A stretch of DNA of 64,000 bases from an uncultured Prevotellaceae bacterium (GTDB taxonomy: Bacteria > Bacteroidota > Bacteroidia > Bacteroidales > Bacteroidaceae), in contig CADBHI010000006.1 of assembly GCA_902794405.1 (NCBI GenBank), positions 1 to 64,000 of the forward strand, written 5' to 3'. Position numbers and translations under genes: made by a program. The notes under the pieces are model-generated. The model was not told where the DNA came from. It ran no database searches and was given only the letters and a program-made list of their open reading frames with translations. Below, piece after piece: positions 44,901 to 53,037 of the stretch (its first letter is position 1; each line of letters opens with the position of its first letter).

Positions 44901-47900
44901 GAAGATACCGTTCTGAATCCAATAAGCGGAGTTCACCTCGCCGTTACTGTCGATGCTGGGCGTACCTGCGAAGAGGGTCAACAGCTGGTCCTGGCTGATG
45001 GTGGAGCCGGAAATATAGGTATTGCCAATCTTGTCTTGACAGTCTTGTATGCACTTGTATCGTATTTCGTAGTAGGCTTTCTCGCGTTCAAGCAGCGCAT
45101 CATAGTGGGCTTTATCAATATCCTGTTGGTCAAGACTGTAGTAGTCGGTACCATAGTTGGTGATGTTCAGCTCGCGGTAACCGTCGACGAAGGTCAGGTT
45201 GCCGTCACCGTAGAGACCGCCCACATGACCCGTACCTATCGTAATGAGGTCGCGGTTGGCAACGTCGTGGATGGTTGCTGTGGCGTTGCCGAACACCGTT
45301 GTGGTATTTGCATACACGGAGGATGAGCCCGACGACGTGTTACCACCGGCGAATACGGCATTGTGGATGATGATGCCAAAGATGTCCAGCTTACTCCATG
45401 TGTCTGCGGAAGCGGTCTTGTTGCCCAAGGCGTTGAGTTCGTTAATAGGGACGTAGTCGCCTTCGCTATGGGATCCTACCGTGCCCGACGTCACCTCGCA
45501 GTAGGGCTCAATAAGCACCTTGCAGTCCTCGGTGAGTATTTTCTCTGTACCCACTTTGTCCCATTGGCCGCCAGTATATTCACCATTGACATAGGAACCG
45601 CCATAGCATTTATAGTAGTAGCCTCCATCACCGTCTTCAGTTGACTTCTTTCCAACACGTAGAGAACCATTCTGCATATAGGCACTGTAGACGTAGCCGA
45701 TATCGCCGCCGCCGAAGACGTTGCCATAGCCATCGGTCACGCCTTCCTTTGTGCCAATCTCACCACCGTGGATGTGTACTTCGGTCTGTCCGAACACGTA
45801 TCCGTCAGTATATTTCAAACCGCCTTCACCCAGGTTGTTGTAGCCACGGCCGCCGCCGAATACGTTACGGTGTACATGGCCGCTGAACATCTCGACATGG
45901 GTAGAACCGGCCTTATAGATGCCTTGCAGCTCGCGCACCGAGTTCAGCACGCCGCTCTCATGCATCTTACCGCGCCCGATGGCGGCAATCTCGCCGCCGC
46001 CGAAGATGGCATTGCGTATATGGCCGCCGTACATCTTGACATTGGTGTTGTCGACGATGCTGGCATCCACATAACCGCCACCGAAGGCGCAGCCGCTGTT
46101 GTAAAGTCGGTTGGTGCCGTCGCCTTGCCAGGTCTCGTCGTGAATCTTCTCCTGGTAATAGCCGCCATTCTGATCCACGATAGTGGTCAGCGTCTGATCC
46201 GAGGGTGCGGAGTCGAAGTGGCGATAGCCAATGTAACCGTCGTAGATGGTCAGGTAGGTGGTACCCCAGACGGCACCGCCCTCGCCGCCGCCGTACACAT
46301 TACGCTCGATAGAAGGAAGACCATCGGTGAAGCTGGTGGCATTCTTCTTGCCCACCACGACATGGGTCTCTCCGTCGGTATCGGCGGCCATCGACCCGTC
46401 AACGTCGCCCGTATGATGGCCCACGGCGCCTTCCCAGCCGCCACCATAGGCGTTACGCACCTTGCCGCCCTTGATATAGGCGTTGCTGCTGGCGATGAAG
46501 TTCTTCTTTTTCATAATGTCCTCTACGGGACCACCTTCGCCAGCAGCATAGAGGTCCTGTCCCACGGTACCACCAAGCAGGGCGATGTAGGTAGTGCCTG
46601 CGATGACGGCATCTATACCCTTGCCGCCGCCATAGGCATAGCGGGTCACGGTTGCTCCTGGGTTAATAAGGACGTTGGTGTTGTATTTGTAGGTCTTGGT
46701 ATCGCGGTCGTCCATTTCTTCCGTCTTTACCAAGGGGTTGCTCAACGTGAACGGACTGCTGGTGTAAGTCGTGAAGTTGTCATCGGGGTTGTCATTGGGG
46801 GGATAGTATAGGCCAAAAGACCAAGCCTTTTTCCAGGCATCAGACCATTCTCCAGTGAAATCTGATGTCAGAATGTCTGAAGGCCTATTGGTCTTATATT
46901 CCTGCATATACGCCTGTACACTTTCTGCATTATAGACTTTTCCGCTTTCACCGCCGCCATAGACACGATAGACAGTGGCACCGTTTTTCAGGTTCACCTC
47001 GGTATATTCTGCCCAGGTGTCCTTACCGCAGCCGGCTCCAAATACTGTTCCTTGATAGCCGTTATTCTTATCTGACCATACCGTTGCCGAAACGTTCACC
47101 TTTGTAAAGACCGTCCTGCGCTTACTGTTGTTGCCGCCATAGATGGACGTCACCTGGGCATCACCGCTTTCGTAGTTCACGTTACTCTCGTAGACGTCGC
47201 AGGGCAAGAGCGTGGCGTTTCCGTATGCACCACCGAAAATTTTGTTGAGGCTGATGGTGGAGGAGGTGAGGGCACCGCTTACTGACGACCCTTTCTTCGG
47301 CACGTTCACCACGGTACGACGGGTAATACCCTCGTTGTAGCTGCCGCCATAGGCCGCATCAATCTCTCCGCGCATCAGGTCCACGACGGCAGAGTGATTG
47401 TCGAGAGCTGCCTGATAGTCATTGGCATTAGAGGGATTGGACGCCGGATTCACGACCGTTCTCATGCCTAAGCCGTCGTAAGCCCCCGCTCCGAACACCT
47501 CGGTGCTCGCAAACCGGCCCTTGCCAGGAGCTAAAAAGTCTACGAGCACGTAGCTGCGGTCCTGCGTGTCGTCACCATCGCGGTCACCACTGAATCCTTC
47601 TCCGGCACCGAATACCTTGGTGACACTGTTCTTGGCATTGTCATTGGGCTTGAAATTCACAAAAGCACTTTCCATGTAGGGCTTTTGGGCAACGCGTCCG
47701 GAATACAGGGCAAGGGCATAATCATAATCACCGAAGCAGCCGCCGAAGATATGTTCTACGCGCCCCTGGCTATACTCTATATAAGCCGAGGCCACAGGGC
47801 AGCTTGCATTATACACCATGTGAGCAACGGCTGTGCTGATTCTGTCAGTGAAATCGTAACTGCTCTTGACACGTCCGCCCAGGTCATTGCCGCCGTAGAT

Positions 47901-50678
47901 ATGGTCGCGAACCCAAGGGAAGCCCGCCTCACCGGCCATGTTACGGCCCACGTAGGTCTCGGTATGGCCTTCGATGTCGGCATTACATGAGCCGGCAAAC
48001 GAGTTGAAGATTCGGCCGTTGCCTAAGTAGATGTGCGTGCTACCCATAATATTTCCTTCGAAAGCACCGCCGTAGATAAACTCCACCTCGGCCATGTCGG
48101 CAGCATCGTCGGCAGACCCTCTGGCCACACCAGCGTCTCCCGATGCGTTGTTCAGGTTGATATAGGTGCTGTATTTTTCATCGCGGTAACTCTGCGCGGT
48201 AGCATCATTCGGGATATTGGCATCGTTCGGATTGCCGATGATGCCGGCCTCGCCACCGCCGAATACTTGGAAGACATAGCCCCTGTTCAGGTTGATGGTG
48301 GCGTTGCCCCATATCTCAGAGCCCACACCATAGCCGCCGCCGAACACGTTGAGGGCTGATCCCAGCACATCCATGCCTTGTTCGTCGAGTATGACACCGG
48401 AGTTGCGGGTTGTAATCGTATAAGCCTTCTCTTCGTACAGCTTCGGCTCGTAACCTGCTGGCCATGCTGCGCCACTGGGTTTAGTGGTTGTCACCACATC
48501 GAACACCTCGTTACGATTGACCAGTGGCTCATTGATGTTGATTTCCACGTTACCGTTCACGTAGCCCGAGGTATAGCAGCCACCGTAGATGTTGCCACCC
48601 AACAGACGGCGGTCTGTGTCATCACGGGTAGCAGCACCCGTCTCAGTCACATTAGGCACATTGTTGCCGGTGGAGGCACTGACGGTGTTCCACACCAGTC
48701 CTTGGCTCTTGTCGGCTTCATTTTTCCACCGCATGGGTTTTATCCTGATACCACCAAAATCATTCTCGTCCGGGTTGAAGTTCAGCACGAGCTTGTTGGG
48801 GTTCAGAGCTTCTTCTTCTGCTGTCAGCGCCGTCTTGATCCCTCCTTTGTAACTGGCATTGAGCTTGTTGGCATCTGTATGCTCTTCTGAACTCCATTGT
48901 TCGTCTATGTTGGCATTGTTACAGCCACCCACAATCTTGTTATATATAATAATAGGTTCGTGGAAGTTCATCGTGTTAGTACCGGAGTAGGTCATGCTAC
49001 CTCGGTTACCGCCCAGGAAGAGCGAGCCGATCATCGTCGAATAGACAGCATTGCTGATCGCATCGTCATAATCATCAACGGACAACTTCGGCATGTGGTC
49101 CATAGCCACGGCTTTCATGTATTCAGCGAACACGTCAGCATCGGTCAGGTCCATGGAGTTGAACTTTGTGTCATCGTCGGTCTTGTTGGTGCTCTTGAAG
49201 ATTCGCAGAACGTCGTCATCACTCTCGTTCTTCACCATGTCCTCACCGTTGTTGCCTAAGAACACATTCTCGGCGATGACATAGTCACCTAACTTCAGTT
49301 CAACAATGCCGTCTGCACCCACCTTTGTCTGGCTGGGATTCAACAGCGTGGCACTGTTGCCGCCCAGATAGATGGAGCCTCCGATGATGGTGGGGGAATC
49401 CTCAGAACCATCCACTCGGATGGACACCTGCTCAGAAACAGGGCGAACCAGGTTCAAGGCTGTCACGGACTTCATTTTTTCTGCGATTTCCGATATGCCA
49501 GCATTGCTCAGCACTGTCGTCTTGTCATAAAAGAAGTCGCTGTAGCGTGGCTCGGTTTTCAGTTTATCATTGTCGGTATAGGGATAGGAGCCGTTTCCAC
49601 CGCCGTAGATATTGCCGGTGATGCTGGTAAAGAGACCGATGGCATTGCCAAAGTAGACACGTCCCGACACATCGTTGCCGCCATAGATATTTGTGATGTT
49701 CCCGCTTCGGACTCGCACGCGGGCTGCGAAGTTGGCTGGGAACTGGTACCCATCAAGTCGGGGAACGCTGGAAGCAACGACGCCCGGACTGTTTTCGGGG
49801 CGTACGTCGGCCTTACGGCATCCGCCGAACACATTCGTGACCGTGATGTTGGAATTATCGCCGATCTCCAGCAGCAAGCCTTCAGGACACGTCATGGGGC
49901 CTTCGTTACCGCCGCTGTAAAGGTTCTCAATCTTACCGGCCATCAGATTCCACGTCGGACGGATGTGCATCTCGGCCTTGTTGTTGCCGCCGAAGACGCG
50001 TGAGAAGTTGTATACACCGGCCTGATTAAAATATTCGGTGTTGATACCCATGTACTGAAGCGTCGCGTCAGAAAGCAGGTCATCACCAGCATCACTGTCG
50101 TCGGCACCGTTGATGTCTAACGGGACGCTGGTGTTGTTGATGGAAATCTGGGCTGTAGAGGTCACCGTAGCTGCGTTACCGCCGGCATAGACATAGCCGA
50201 AGGTGCCGCTCTTGATGTTGACAGAGGCATTGCCGATCTCAGGCTTCTGTTTGTTGTAGTAGGGGTTATCCTGAGAGGTGGGCTCTCCTTCGCTGTCCAG
50301 GATCTTTTCATGCTCGTAGTCATAGTCGCCATTGCCGCCGCCGAAGAGCTGGCCTACGAATAGGTGTTTGCCGCCGTCGGTGGTGACGGTACTGCCACCG
50401 CTCACGGTACCGGCTATGTCGTTACCACCAAACACGCCTTTGATGGTAATCATCTTGCTGTCATCGAGGTCTGGGCCGCCATGAATCTTGACGGAAGAGG
50501 AACCATTGACACCAGCCTGGCGTGCTCCGCCAAACACATTGCCGCCAATAGTTATCTGAGCCACTCCACAGAGTGGTATCAGCAGGCATGCCACCAGGCA
50601 TGCCACCCTATAAGCCCCATAAGCCCTATTGGCCCCATTAGCCCCATTCTTCCTATAATTTCTTCTCTTCTCTGTCAT
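38961..50678 (-). CDS. Giant secreted GGG-repeat protein 3 (3905 residues) with T9SS sorting domain
   Basis: The signal peptide n-region (NGANGANRAYGAYRVA) is encoded by 9-bp tract D and is followed by CLVACLLIPLCGVAQ. Residues up to about 1830 are GGG-type repeats like those of the protein at 11208 ('VFGGxxxxGxV', 'VYGGGEGGAVWG'). A middle region (about 2270-2780) has at least six 40-50-residue modules starting like 'PAYxxT...Y..G'. A GLUG-like segment lies near residue 3070 (FEGNLHGDGYSINGLDHSLF). The last 75 residues match a type A T9SS C-terminal domain (VRIVSTNGIVVRS...NAGVYIVQ...KKLSVK), predicting export through the type IX system and surface attachment or release. The ATG lies right next to the stop of the upstream fimbrillin-like gene. 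Role unknown; a pilus-associated or adhesive role is inferred from context. Confidence 0.87.
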   Translation of the reverse strand: MTEKRRNYRKNGANGANRAYGAYRVACLVACLLIPLCGVAQITIGGNVFGGARQAGVNGSSSVKIHGGPDLDDSKMITIKGVFGGNDIAGTVSGGSTVTTDGGKHLFVGQLFGGGNGDYDYEHEKILDSEGEPTSQDNPYYNKQKPEIGNASVNIKSGTFGYVYAGGNAATVTSTAQISINNTSVPLDINGADDSDAGDDLLSDATLQYMGINTEYFNQAGVYNFSRVFGGNNKAEMHIRPTWNLMAGKIENLYSGGNEGPMTCPEGLLLEIGDNSNITVTNVFGGCRKADVRPENSPGVVASSVPRLDGYQFPANFAARVRVRSGNITNIYGGNDVSGRVYFGNAIGLFTSITGNIYGGGNGSYPYTDNDKLKTEPRYSDFFYDKTTVLSNAGISEIAEKMKSVTALNLVRPVSEQVSIRVDGSEDSPTIIGGSIYLGGNSATLLNPSQTKVGADGIVELKLGDYVIAENVFLGNNGEDMVKNESDDDVLRIFKSTNKTDDDTKFNSMDLTDADVFAEYMKAVAMDHMPKLSVDDYDDAISNAVYSTMIGSLFLGGNRGSMTYSGTNTMNFHEPIIIYNKIVGGCNNANIDEQWSSEEHTDANKLNASYKGGIKTALTAEEEALNPNKLVLNFNPDENDFGGIRIKPMRWKNEADKSQGLVWNTVSASTGNNVPNVTETGAATRDDTDRRLLGGNIYGGCYTSGYVNGNVEININEPLVNRNEVFDVVTTTKPSGAAWPAGYEPKLYEEKAYTITTRNSGVILDEQGMDVLGSALNVFGGGYGVGSEIWGNATINLNRGYVFQVFGGGEAGIIGNPNDANIPNDATAQSYRDEKYSTYINLNNASGDAGVARGSADDAADMAEVEFIYGGAFEGNIMGSTHIYLGNGRIFNSFAGSCNADIEGHTETYVGRNMAGEAGFPWVRDHIYGGNDLGGRVKSSYDFTDRISTAVAHMVYNASCPVASAYIEYSQGRVEHIFGGCFGDYDYALALYSGRVAQKPYMESAFVNFKPNDNAKNSVTKVFGAGEGFSGDRDGDDTQDRSYVLVDFLAPGKGRFASTEVFGAGAYDGLGMRTVVNPASNPSNANDYQAALDNHSAVVDLMRGEIDAAYGGSYNEGITRRTVVNVPKKGSSVSGALTSSTISLNKIFGGAYGNATLLPCDVYESNVNYESGDAQVTSIYGGNNSKRRTVFTKVNVSATVWSDKNNGYQGTVFGAGCGKDTWAEYTEVNLKNGATVYRVYGGGESGKVYNAESVQAYMQEYKTNRPSDILTSDFTGEWSDAWKKAWSFGLYYPPNDNPDDNFTTYTSSPFTLSNPLVKTEEMDDRDTKTYKYNTNVLINPGATVTRYAYGGGKGIDAVIAGTTYIALLGGTVGQDLYAAGEGGPVEDIMKKKNFIASSNAYIKGGKVRNAYGGGWEGAVGHHTGDVDGSMAADTDGETHVVVGKKNATSFTDGLPSIERNVYGGGEGGAVWGTTYLTIYDGYIGYRHFDSAPSDQTLTTIVDQNGGYYQEKIHDETWQGDGTNRLYNSGCAFGGGYVDASIVDNTNVKMYGGHIRNAIFGGGEIAAIGRGKMHESGVLNSVRELQGIYKAGSTHVEMFSGHVHRNVFGGGRGYNNLGEGGLKYTDGYVFGQTEVHIHGGEIGTKEGVTDGYGNVFGGGDIGYVYSAYMQNGSLRVGKKSTEDGDGGYYYKCYGGSYVNGEYTGGQWDKVGTEKILTEDCKVLIEPYCEVTSGTVGSHSEGDYVPINELNALGNKTASADTWSKLDIFGIIIHNAVFAGGNTSSGSSSVYANTTTVFGNATATIHDVANRDLITIGTGHVGGLYGDGNLTFVDGYRELNITNYGTDYYSLDQQDIDKAHYDALLEREKAYYEIRYKCIQDCQDKIGNTYISGSTISQDQLLTLFAGTPSIDSNGEVNSAYWIQNGIFSRYAGRIMNTIQRADFCGVFGSRMVLQGAQDRVPEIVDFTQYTINRVGEVSLNQKYGHGNYFGIYNTVNFLGALTSDVDFHTGVRTSDNKDKTTYQASVTLNGNTYAYNTATYAQWKAAHANDRKRNNANSANQVALASGVYLELTTEKSTGKELNQKDWGLITGVVELDLINVQTGVGGGFVYAKNEHGKRTPTGKTQTTLTNLNQGAVSKAQFSYATVDDDKEVWQTSGNFVHSTQTIIDDCYNISGRYKTADGVPAHYWYIKGDVYVYDQYISAYTGTPNAYSETVDLPLTITAASHGTMKLLNVQPNLHAYYSSYASETNNVELEGEHTITINDVTYKRNDPISYWTWYTLSDKDKKLFVKETYVTIADCKIGDTPYPAGTVMLPSEYNSLKDSDPTVTYEENGVVKTDKDFDFFFRSSNNMSHDTGYILTYQVNNPTDWNKWYTEVADDHDGDGTVTKAREKNQTGGTGYEGGPTYHIKNNASGVYGQREYKESNIISKTVYDNYESMTKTGLTTTQAQFKPAYIVTKEYIAGDQHLYPGKTVSATAAASMTGYVAPAYICTNTMKLSDTEYIYLNTCMTEAEIDKYAERFPSLETTIRSSVIPAYYCTTEGFYGGNYYEAGHNYRGLEAWSAMSPADRSNFEFNYDAFDLLIDKDYLTPTTGGAYSEGKKYQYDGTSYTSEDDINDVNTGNPAGYSVKKPIDYQATYNGSETATYNGVTLANGTTYTRIQYEKLPNEQRHYTPIDVDAAGTYYVVNTPFVVGNTPYAVGQTIEASVYNGLSNKDLVTALTFSSDDANKKFYYCRESYTIGENGSGKSITTYNNQTYAVGATVPVGVVIAEGADGVEGTYKNLVNKQKNFTIHGVAPTEISTLYVARNSDIYDLSTEKIITVIYQYDYEETDESGLNLTPISERHVVNIHVEFKSGIPEIEDIQVPQIVLPGTKIGLYEPNVKPGAYEVTGGGWKLFRNLDDAESHTNGIPYTPNRDLLYWYQNGYYVAYFAKTYLGETYSNHVPVSVANYHDLTKVLADTDHHYYVDEPEVQRRNLSDSKIYITNPEDGATELKSLFDLSLLDENTVNLDEDGLITTDKTTNADSPFKGHALLESHVKGGADLEFILHTNVNHTGTWTPIGDATHCFEGNLHGDGYSINGLDHSLFEKLCGSIYNLGVTGSFTEAGIVNTGEGYVENCWVKTSATSGFATGSAAVKAVFGNPTASSGYQVVNCYYPEAPLVQDPENPSGPLVPLANYYKAGPAKAMPEKAFYNGTVAYNLNGFYLYKRYNDHVTHSGTPTVYSYFTDEGGTLTRHDDGKYDSHPEYCSSGYAGKLKYVEERYADGDFRYADGKIPEKVEERMYTDNLGKTRFSPIWPDDYLFFGQMLTYDYTTKAHEDVPSHLYKNEGRLVQSEQSNRVYRAPAYYQSKVMDVAHFNPWCNLVAYSKGQNENDPNVKEAYPNMTAIDFAGHGDTHSEASGTHEANAASGIYKLGLQGGKFYAPLLDDDGLESINNRDETPNLLAYAPSEAGNLKTYTVLNDYFTEPDYDDYKDKTEPSASAEHTEYKRVAAVESSKLMGIHGHLVQSDLTADGDHLLIDKKDFNCPISYQFVTGERMWYQRRPDRYVDMTKGWDDVSLPFVADLVTTNQKGEITHFYGGSANSHNTNPAKINHEYWLREYQDISKSLTNTLSEDEIEALFRYPAAINNDEADKTVTNTFLWDYYYSADNASGHHEKDANDDTYQLTYYDTSRTLKGYPRLANGKPYIIGFPGKTYYEFDLSGQFEAKTTAATKPVKLGQQTITFAAAPSAAGDALTIGVSDDELASGEVAHNGYTFTPNYMSKKIEGYMMNTNGNRYIATATGGTAAVPFRPYFTVTSGNSGARVVRSILFINDDEESESQNSEKKRKESVDGTLTITAGRHKIVVTSTLPYTEDVRIVSTNGIVVRSFTIKPGETIETSIYNAGVYIVQPSEIRFTKKLSVK
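40451..40488. repeat. 9-bp repeat tract C inside giant gene 3
   Basis: Degenerate 9-bp units (GGCCTCATG, AGTCCCACT, GGCCTCACT) lie in frame and encode a His/Ser/Glu/Ala-rich segment (SEASGTHEANAASG). Confidence 0.55.
50604..50648. repeat. 9-bp repeat tract D in the signal-peptide n-region of giant gene 3
   Basis: Five exact-spacing units (CACCCTATA, AGCCCCATA, AGCCCTATT, GGCCCCATT, AGCCCCATT) encode NGANGANRAYGAYR. Beside them a 12-bp unit (AGGCATGCCACC) is duplicated and gives VACLVACL. Confidence 0.85.
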
Positions 50679-50679
50679 C

Positions 50680-51795
50680 TTATTCTATTACAAAACTCGG
50701 GTTGTCCAAGTCCTTGTCAGAAAGCGTATATAAGTATGTGGGTTGTATTTTCAAGTCAATCGTGTATATCTCGCCGGCGGCCAGCTCGGTATAGTCGGAG
50801 CCTAACAGCGCGGGCAGGTCTATACTGTTCTTCGCCCTACAGTCCTGACGTATCAGGTTGCCCTTCTTGTCGTAGATATCGTAGACGCTTTCCAGTTCAA
50901 ACTGGTTGCACTTGCCAGGGGCGAAGCAGCCGAGAACGCTCTCGGATGTCGAGACGGGTAAGGTGAATCCAGCGGAATTGTTATACAGATCCGTCGATGC
51001 CTTTTGCTGTGCGTTTGCGGTGATGTCAGTATAAGTTATCGAAGTGCAGGGGTCGGTATTGTCGTTGTTGGCCGACAGGGTGACCACCAAGTTGATTCTG
51101 TCATAAATCTCGTTGACAGTGGTCAGCGTGAGCCGCTTCACTTTGATGGAGCGCAGCTTGGCGTACTCGCTGTCGATATGCAGCTTGAAGTGCAGGCCTG
51201 CATAGAGATGTTTCAACAGCAGGTAGAGGTAGTTGTCTTCCGTTGCATGGCCAAGGAAGTTGAACTGCCCTAACTGGATGCCGACATCCTCAATGTTGGC
51301 GGGTTCTGTGCCACCCTTGACACCTACTACCGCACAGACGTCGGCAGGGGTCAGCACGTTCAGGTTATTGATGGTCATAATGGCACCGTTGGCATAGCTG
51401 CCACCATTTTTGGCAAGCGTCATGCCCGAGGCAAACCCATTGGGCATGAAACCGTAGATGTAGTAGGTGGCATCCTCAAGGTCAATGGTAGCAGTCCATT
51501 TGTTGTTGACATATCTGACGATGGAGTTCTCTTCATCCTCGTTGTCTCGTTTCAGCTTCAGACTGATGGTGGTGTGGTCAGGCGTGGTGGTGGGGTAGAG
51601 TTCGGAATAGCGCACGTAACCAGTTGGCAGCGCACGCGTCATCGGGTTGGTCTCGAAGAAAGAGGCACTATAGGGCAGTACCGTCACCAGCTGCCCTTCC
51701 TTCTCATCAGAGTCGTTGGTGCAGGCGGTAACCAGCAGCATGGCGGCTGCCAACAGGAATCTGCAGATATATCTTTGCTCTTGCTTCATTTGCAC
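50680..51795 (-). CDS. Fimbrillin-like lipoprotein (Mfa2/FimB-like), 371 residues
   Basis: A lipoprotein signal (RFLLAAAMLLVTAC, lipobox VTAC) is followed by an acidic linker and the motif PMTRALPTG about 30 residues after the lipid Cys. The body has the beta-rich pattern of Mfa-like anchors and minor fimbrillins (ATIDLEDATYYIYGFMP, YLYLLLKHLYAGLHFKLHID). The end is LAAGEIYTIDLKIQPTYLY. In type V pili such proteins are shaft, anchor or tip subunits at the outer membrane. It lies between another fimbrillin-like gene (15-base gap) and the 3905-residue giant gene (adjacent), so it is part of a tight operon. Confidence 0.82.
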   Translation of the reverse strand: MQMKQEQRYICRFLLAAAMLLVTACTNDSDEKEGQLVTVLPYSASFFETNPMTRALPTGYVRYSELYPTTTPDHTTISLKLKRDNEDEENSIVRYVNNKWTATIDLEDATYYIYGFMPNGFASGMTLAKNGGSYANGAIMTINNLNVLTPADVCAVVGVKGGTEPANIEDVGIQLGQFNFLGHATEDNYLYLLLKHLYAGLHFKLHIDSEYAKLRSIKVKRLTLTTVNEIYDRINLVVTLSANNDNTDPCTSITYTDITANAQQKASTDLYNNSAGFTLPVSTSESVLGCFAPGKCNQFELESVYDIYDKKGNLIRQDCRAKNSIDLPALLGSDYTELAAGEIYTIDLKIQPTYLYTLSDKDLDNPSFVIE

Positions 51796-51810
51796 TCAAT
51801 CATGTTTTAC

Positions 51811-53037
51811 TTACCAGTTATATAATGGATGTTCTGCGGAACCCTTGGAAGTCCATTTGTTGATGCCTACCTGGATGTTGTCGAGTACCACGCCGCCGCT
51901 TTCAAGGATCTTGAAACGGTAGGTGTACTCATAGCCAGGTGCCCACGTCATGTATTCTGCAGGAACCACCGCCGTCTTGGGTTCACCGCCGTTAGCAATG
52001 ACCTGCAGGGTATAGGTGCCCTGATTGGCAATGGGCAGCACGGCATACCAGTGTTGCGGACTATTGTCGTACTCCTCGGGGTCGCTGCTGTTTTGTGGGG
52101 TGTAGTCGACATCGGCCTCGTAGTAGTCGATGGTGAAGTCTTCCAAGAATGTCGAATAGTCAGGGGTACTGGTCCACGACTCCCTGGTCTTGGTGCCAGT
52201 CAGCGGGTACCTAATGGTGACAGACCCTTTTGTGGCTATCGACTTGGTGTTGTCGGTCGGTCCGAAGTGGATACCGGAGAGGGCACTCCGCCCGAACTCG
52301 AGTCCTTCTACGAAGGTGAACATAAAGCGCACCCGCGCATAGGGCTTTATAAACTCCAGCTTCACCGGCTGGCCGAACTGCTTGTCGGCATAGTCTGCAA
52401 GGCTGCCGGTGCTGAACCACAACTTCGAGTAGTAGGTCGTAGCGTCAAGGCTGCTCGGGTTTGAAGCATCAACCCCCAGCGTCAGCGTTGCGTAAGTCCC
52501 ATAATCCCCATTGGCCCCGTTGGGCTCATAGGACCCATAAGTCCAACCCGTACTCTTGCTTCCCGTTACTCCGAAGAAGCGGTAGGCCTTGGCCGACCAG
52601 TCCCAGTATTTGATGGTTTGGTCGTCGGGGGTGGAGCCTTGTCCCACGTACTCCCAGCCGTCGGTGTTAGACGTGGTGGTCCTGGCTGAGTTCTCTATCC
52701 AGTTCACGGTGAATTCAGACATCACGGTTTGGTAGTCGGTGTAGTCGACGGTGCTGTTGTCCTCAGTGACGGCGGTGTTCTTAAAGCCCCAGACATAGAA
52801 TGTATGTGTTTCGTCTTTCAGGGGAGTGGTGGCACGTGTCGTTGATTCATTGTCATTCACGTCGTCTGCCACCCTGCTGCTAAAGCTGATGGGTGTCACG
52901 TCACCCCTCACTGATGACGACTCCTCGTCAGAGTTACACCCCATTAGCCCTATAAGTCCTATTGGCCCTATAAGCCCCATAAGCCCTATGGGCCTCATAG
53001 GCCCTATCAGCCCCATCAGCTTCTTCAGCCCTCTCAT
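51811..53037 (-). CDS. Fimbrillin family lipoprotein (Mfa_like_1), 408 residues, repeat-encoded signal peptide
   Basis: The N-terminus MRGLKKLMGLIGPMRPIGLM... is a lipoprotein signal whose hydrophobic part is a run of Met/Ile/Gly/Leu/Pro triplets encoded by nine 9-bp units. It ends in the lipobox LMGC. The mature part has STTRATTPL, then the Mfa_like_1 features NTDGWEYVGQGS, QTIKYWDWSAKAYRFFG and KPYARVRFMF, and C-terminal TWAPGYEYTYRFKI. The start overlaps the four-helix-bundle gene stop by four bases. Fimbrillins of this class are exported as lipoproteins and assembled at the surface after proteolytic processing. Confidence 0.85.
   Translation of the reverse strand: MRGLKKLMGLIGPMRPIGLMGLIGPIGLIGLMGCNSDEESSSVRGDVTPISFSSRVADDVNDNESTTRATTPLKDETHTFYVWGFKNTAVTEDNSTVDYTDYQTVMSEFTVNWIENSARTTTSNTDGWEYVGQGSTPDDQTIKYWDWSAKAYRFFGVTGSKSTGWTYGSYEPNGANGDYGTYATLTLGVDASNPSSLDATTYYSKLWFSTGSLADYADKQFGQPVKLEFIKPYARVRFMFTFVEGLEFGRSALSGIHFGPTDNTKSIATKGSVTIRYPLTGTKTRESWTSTPDYSTFLEDFTIDYYEADVDYTPQNSSDPEEYDNSPQHWYAVLPIANQGTYTLQVIANGGEPKTAVVPAEYMTWAPGYEYTYRFKILESGGVVLDNIQVGINKWTSKGSAEHPLYNW
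52494..52547. repeat. 9-bp repeat tract E inside the 408-residue fimbrillin gene
   Basis: Six units with 9-bp spacing (AAGTCCCAT, AATCCCCAT, TGGCCCCGT, TGGGCTCAT, AGGACCCAT, AAGTCCAAC) encode GSYEPNGANGDYGTY in the mature protein. Confidence 0.75.
52936..53016. repeat. 9-bp repeat tract F encoding the lipoprotein signal peptide core
   Basis: Nine consecutive units of 9 bp (consensus AAGCCCCAT/AGGCCCTAT) run without a break, immediately before the lipobox codons. Changes in unit number would alter the signal peptide by three residues each without a frameshift. Confidence 0.9.
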
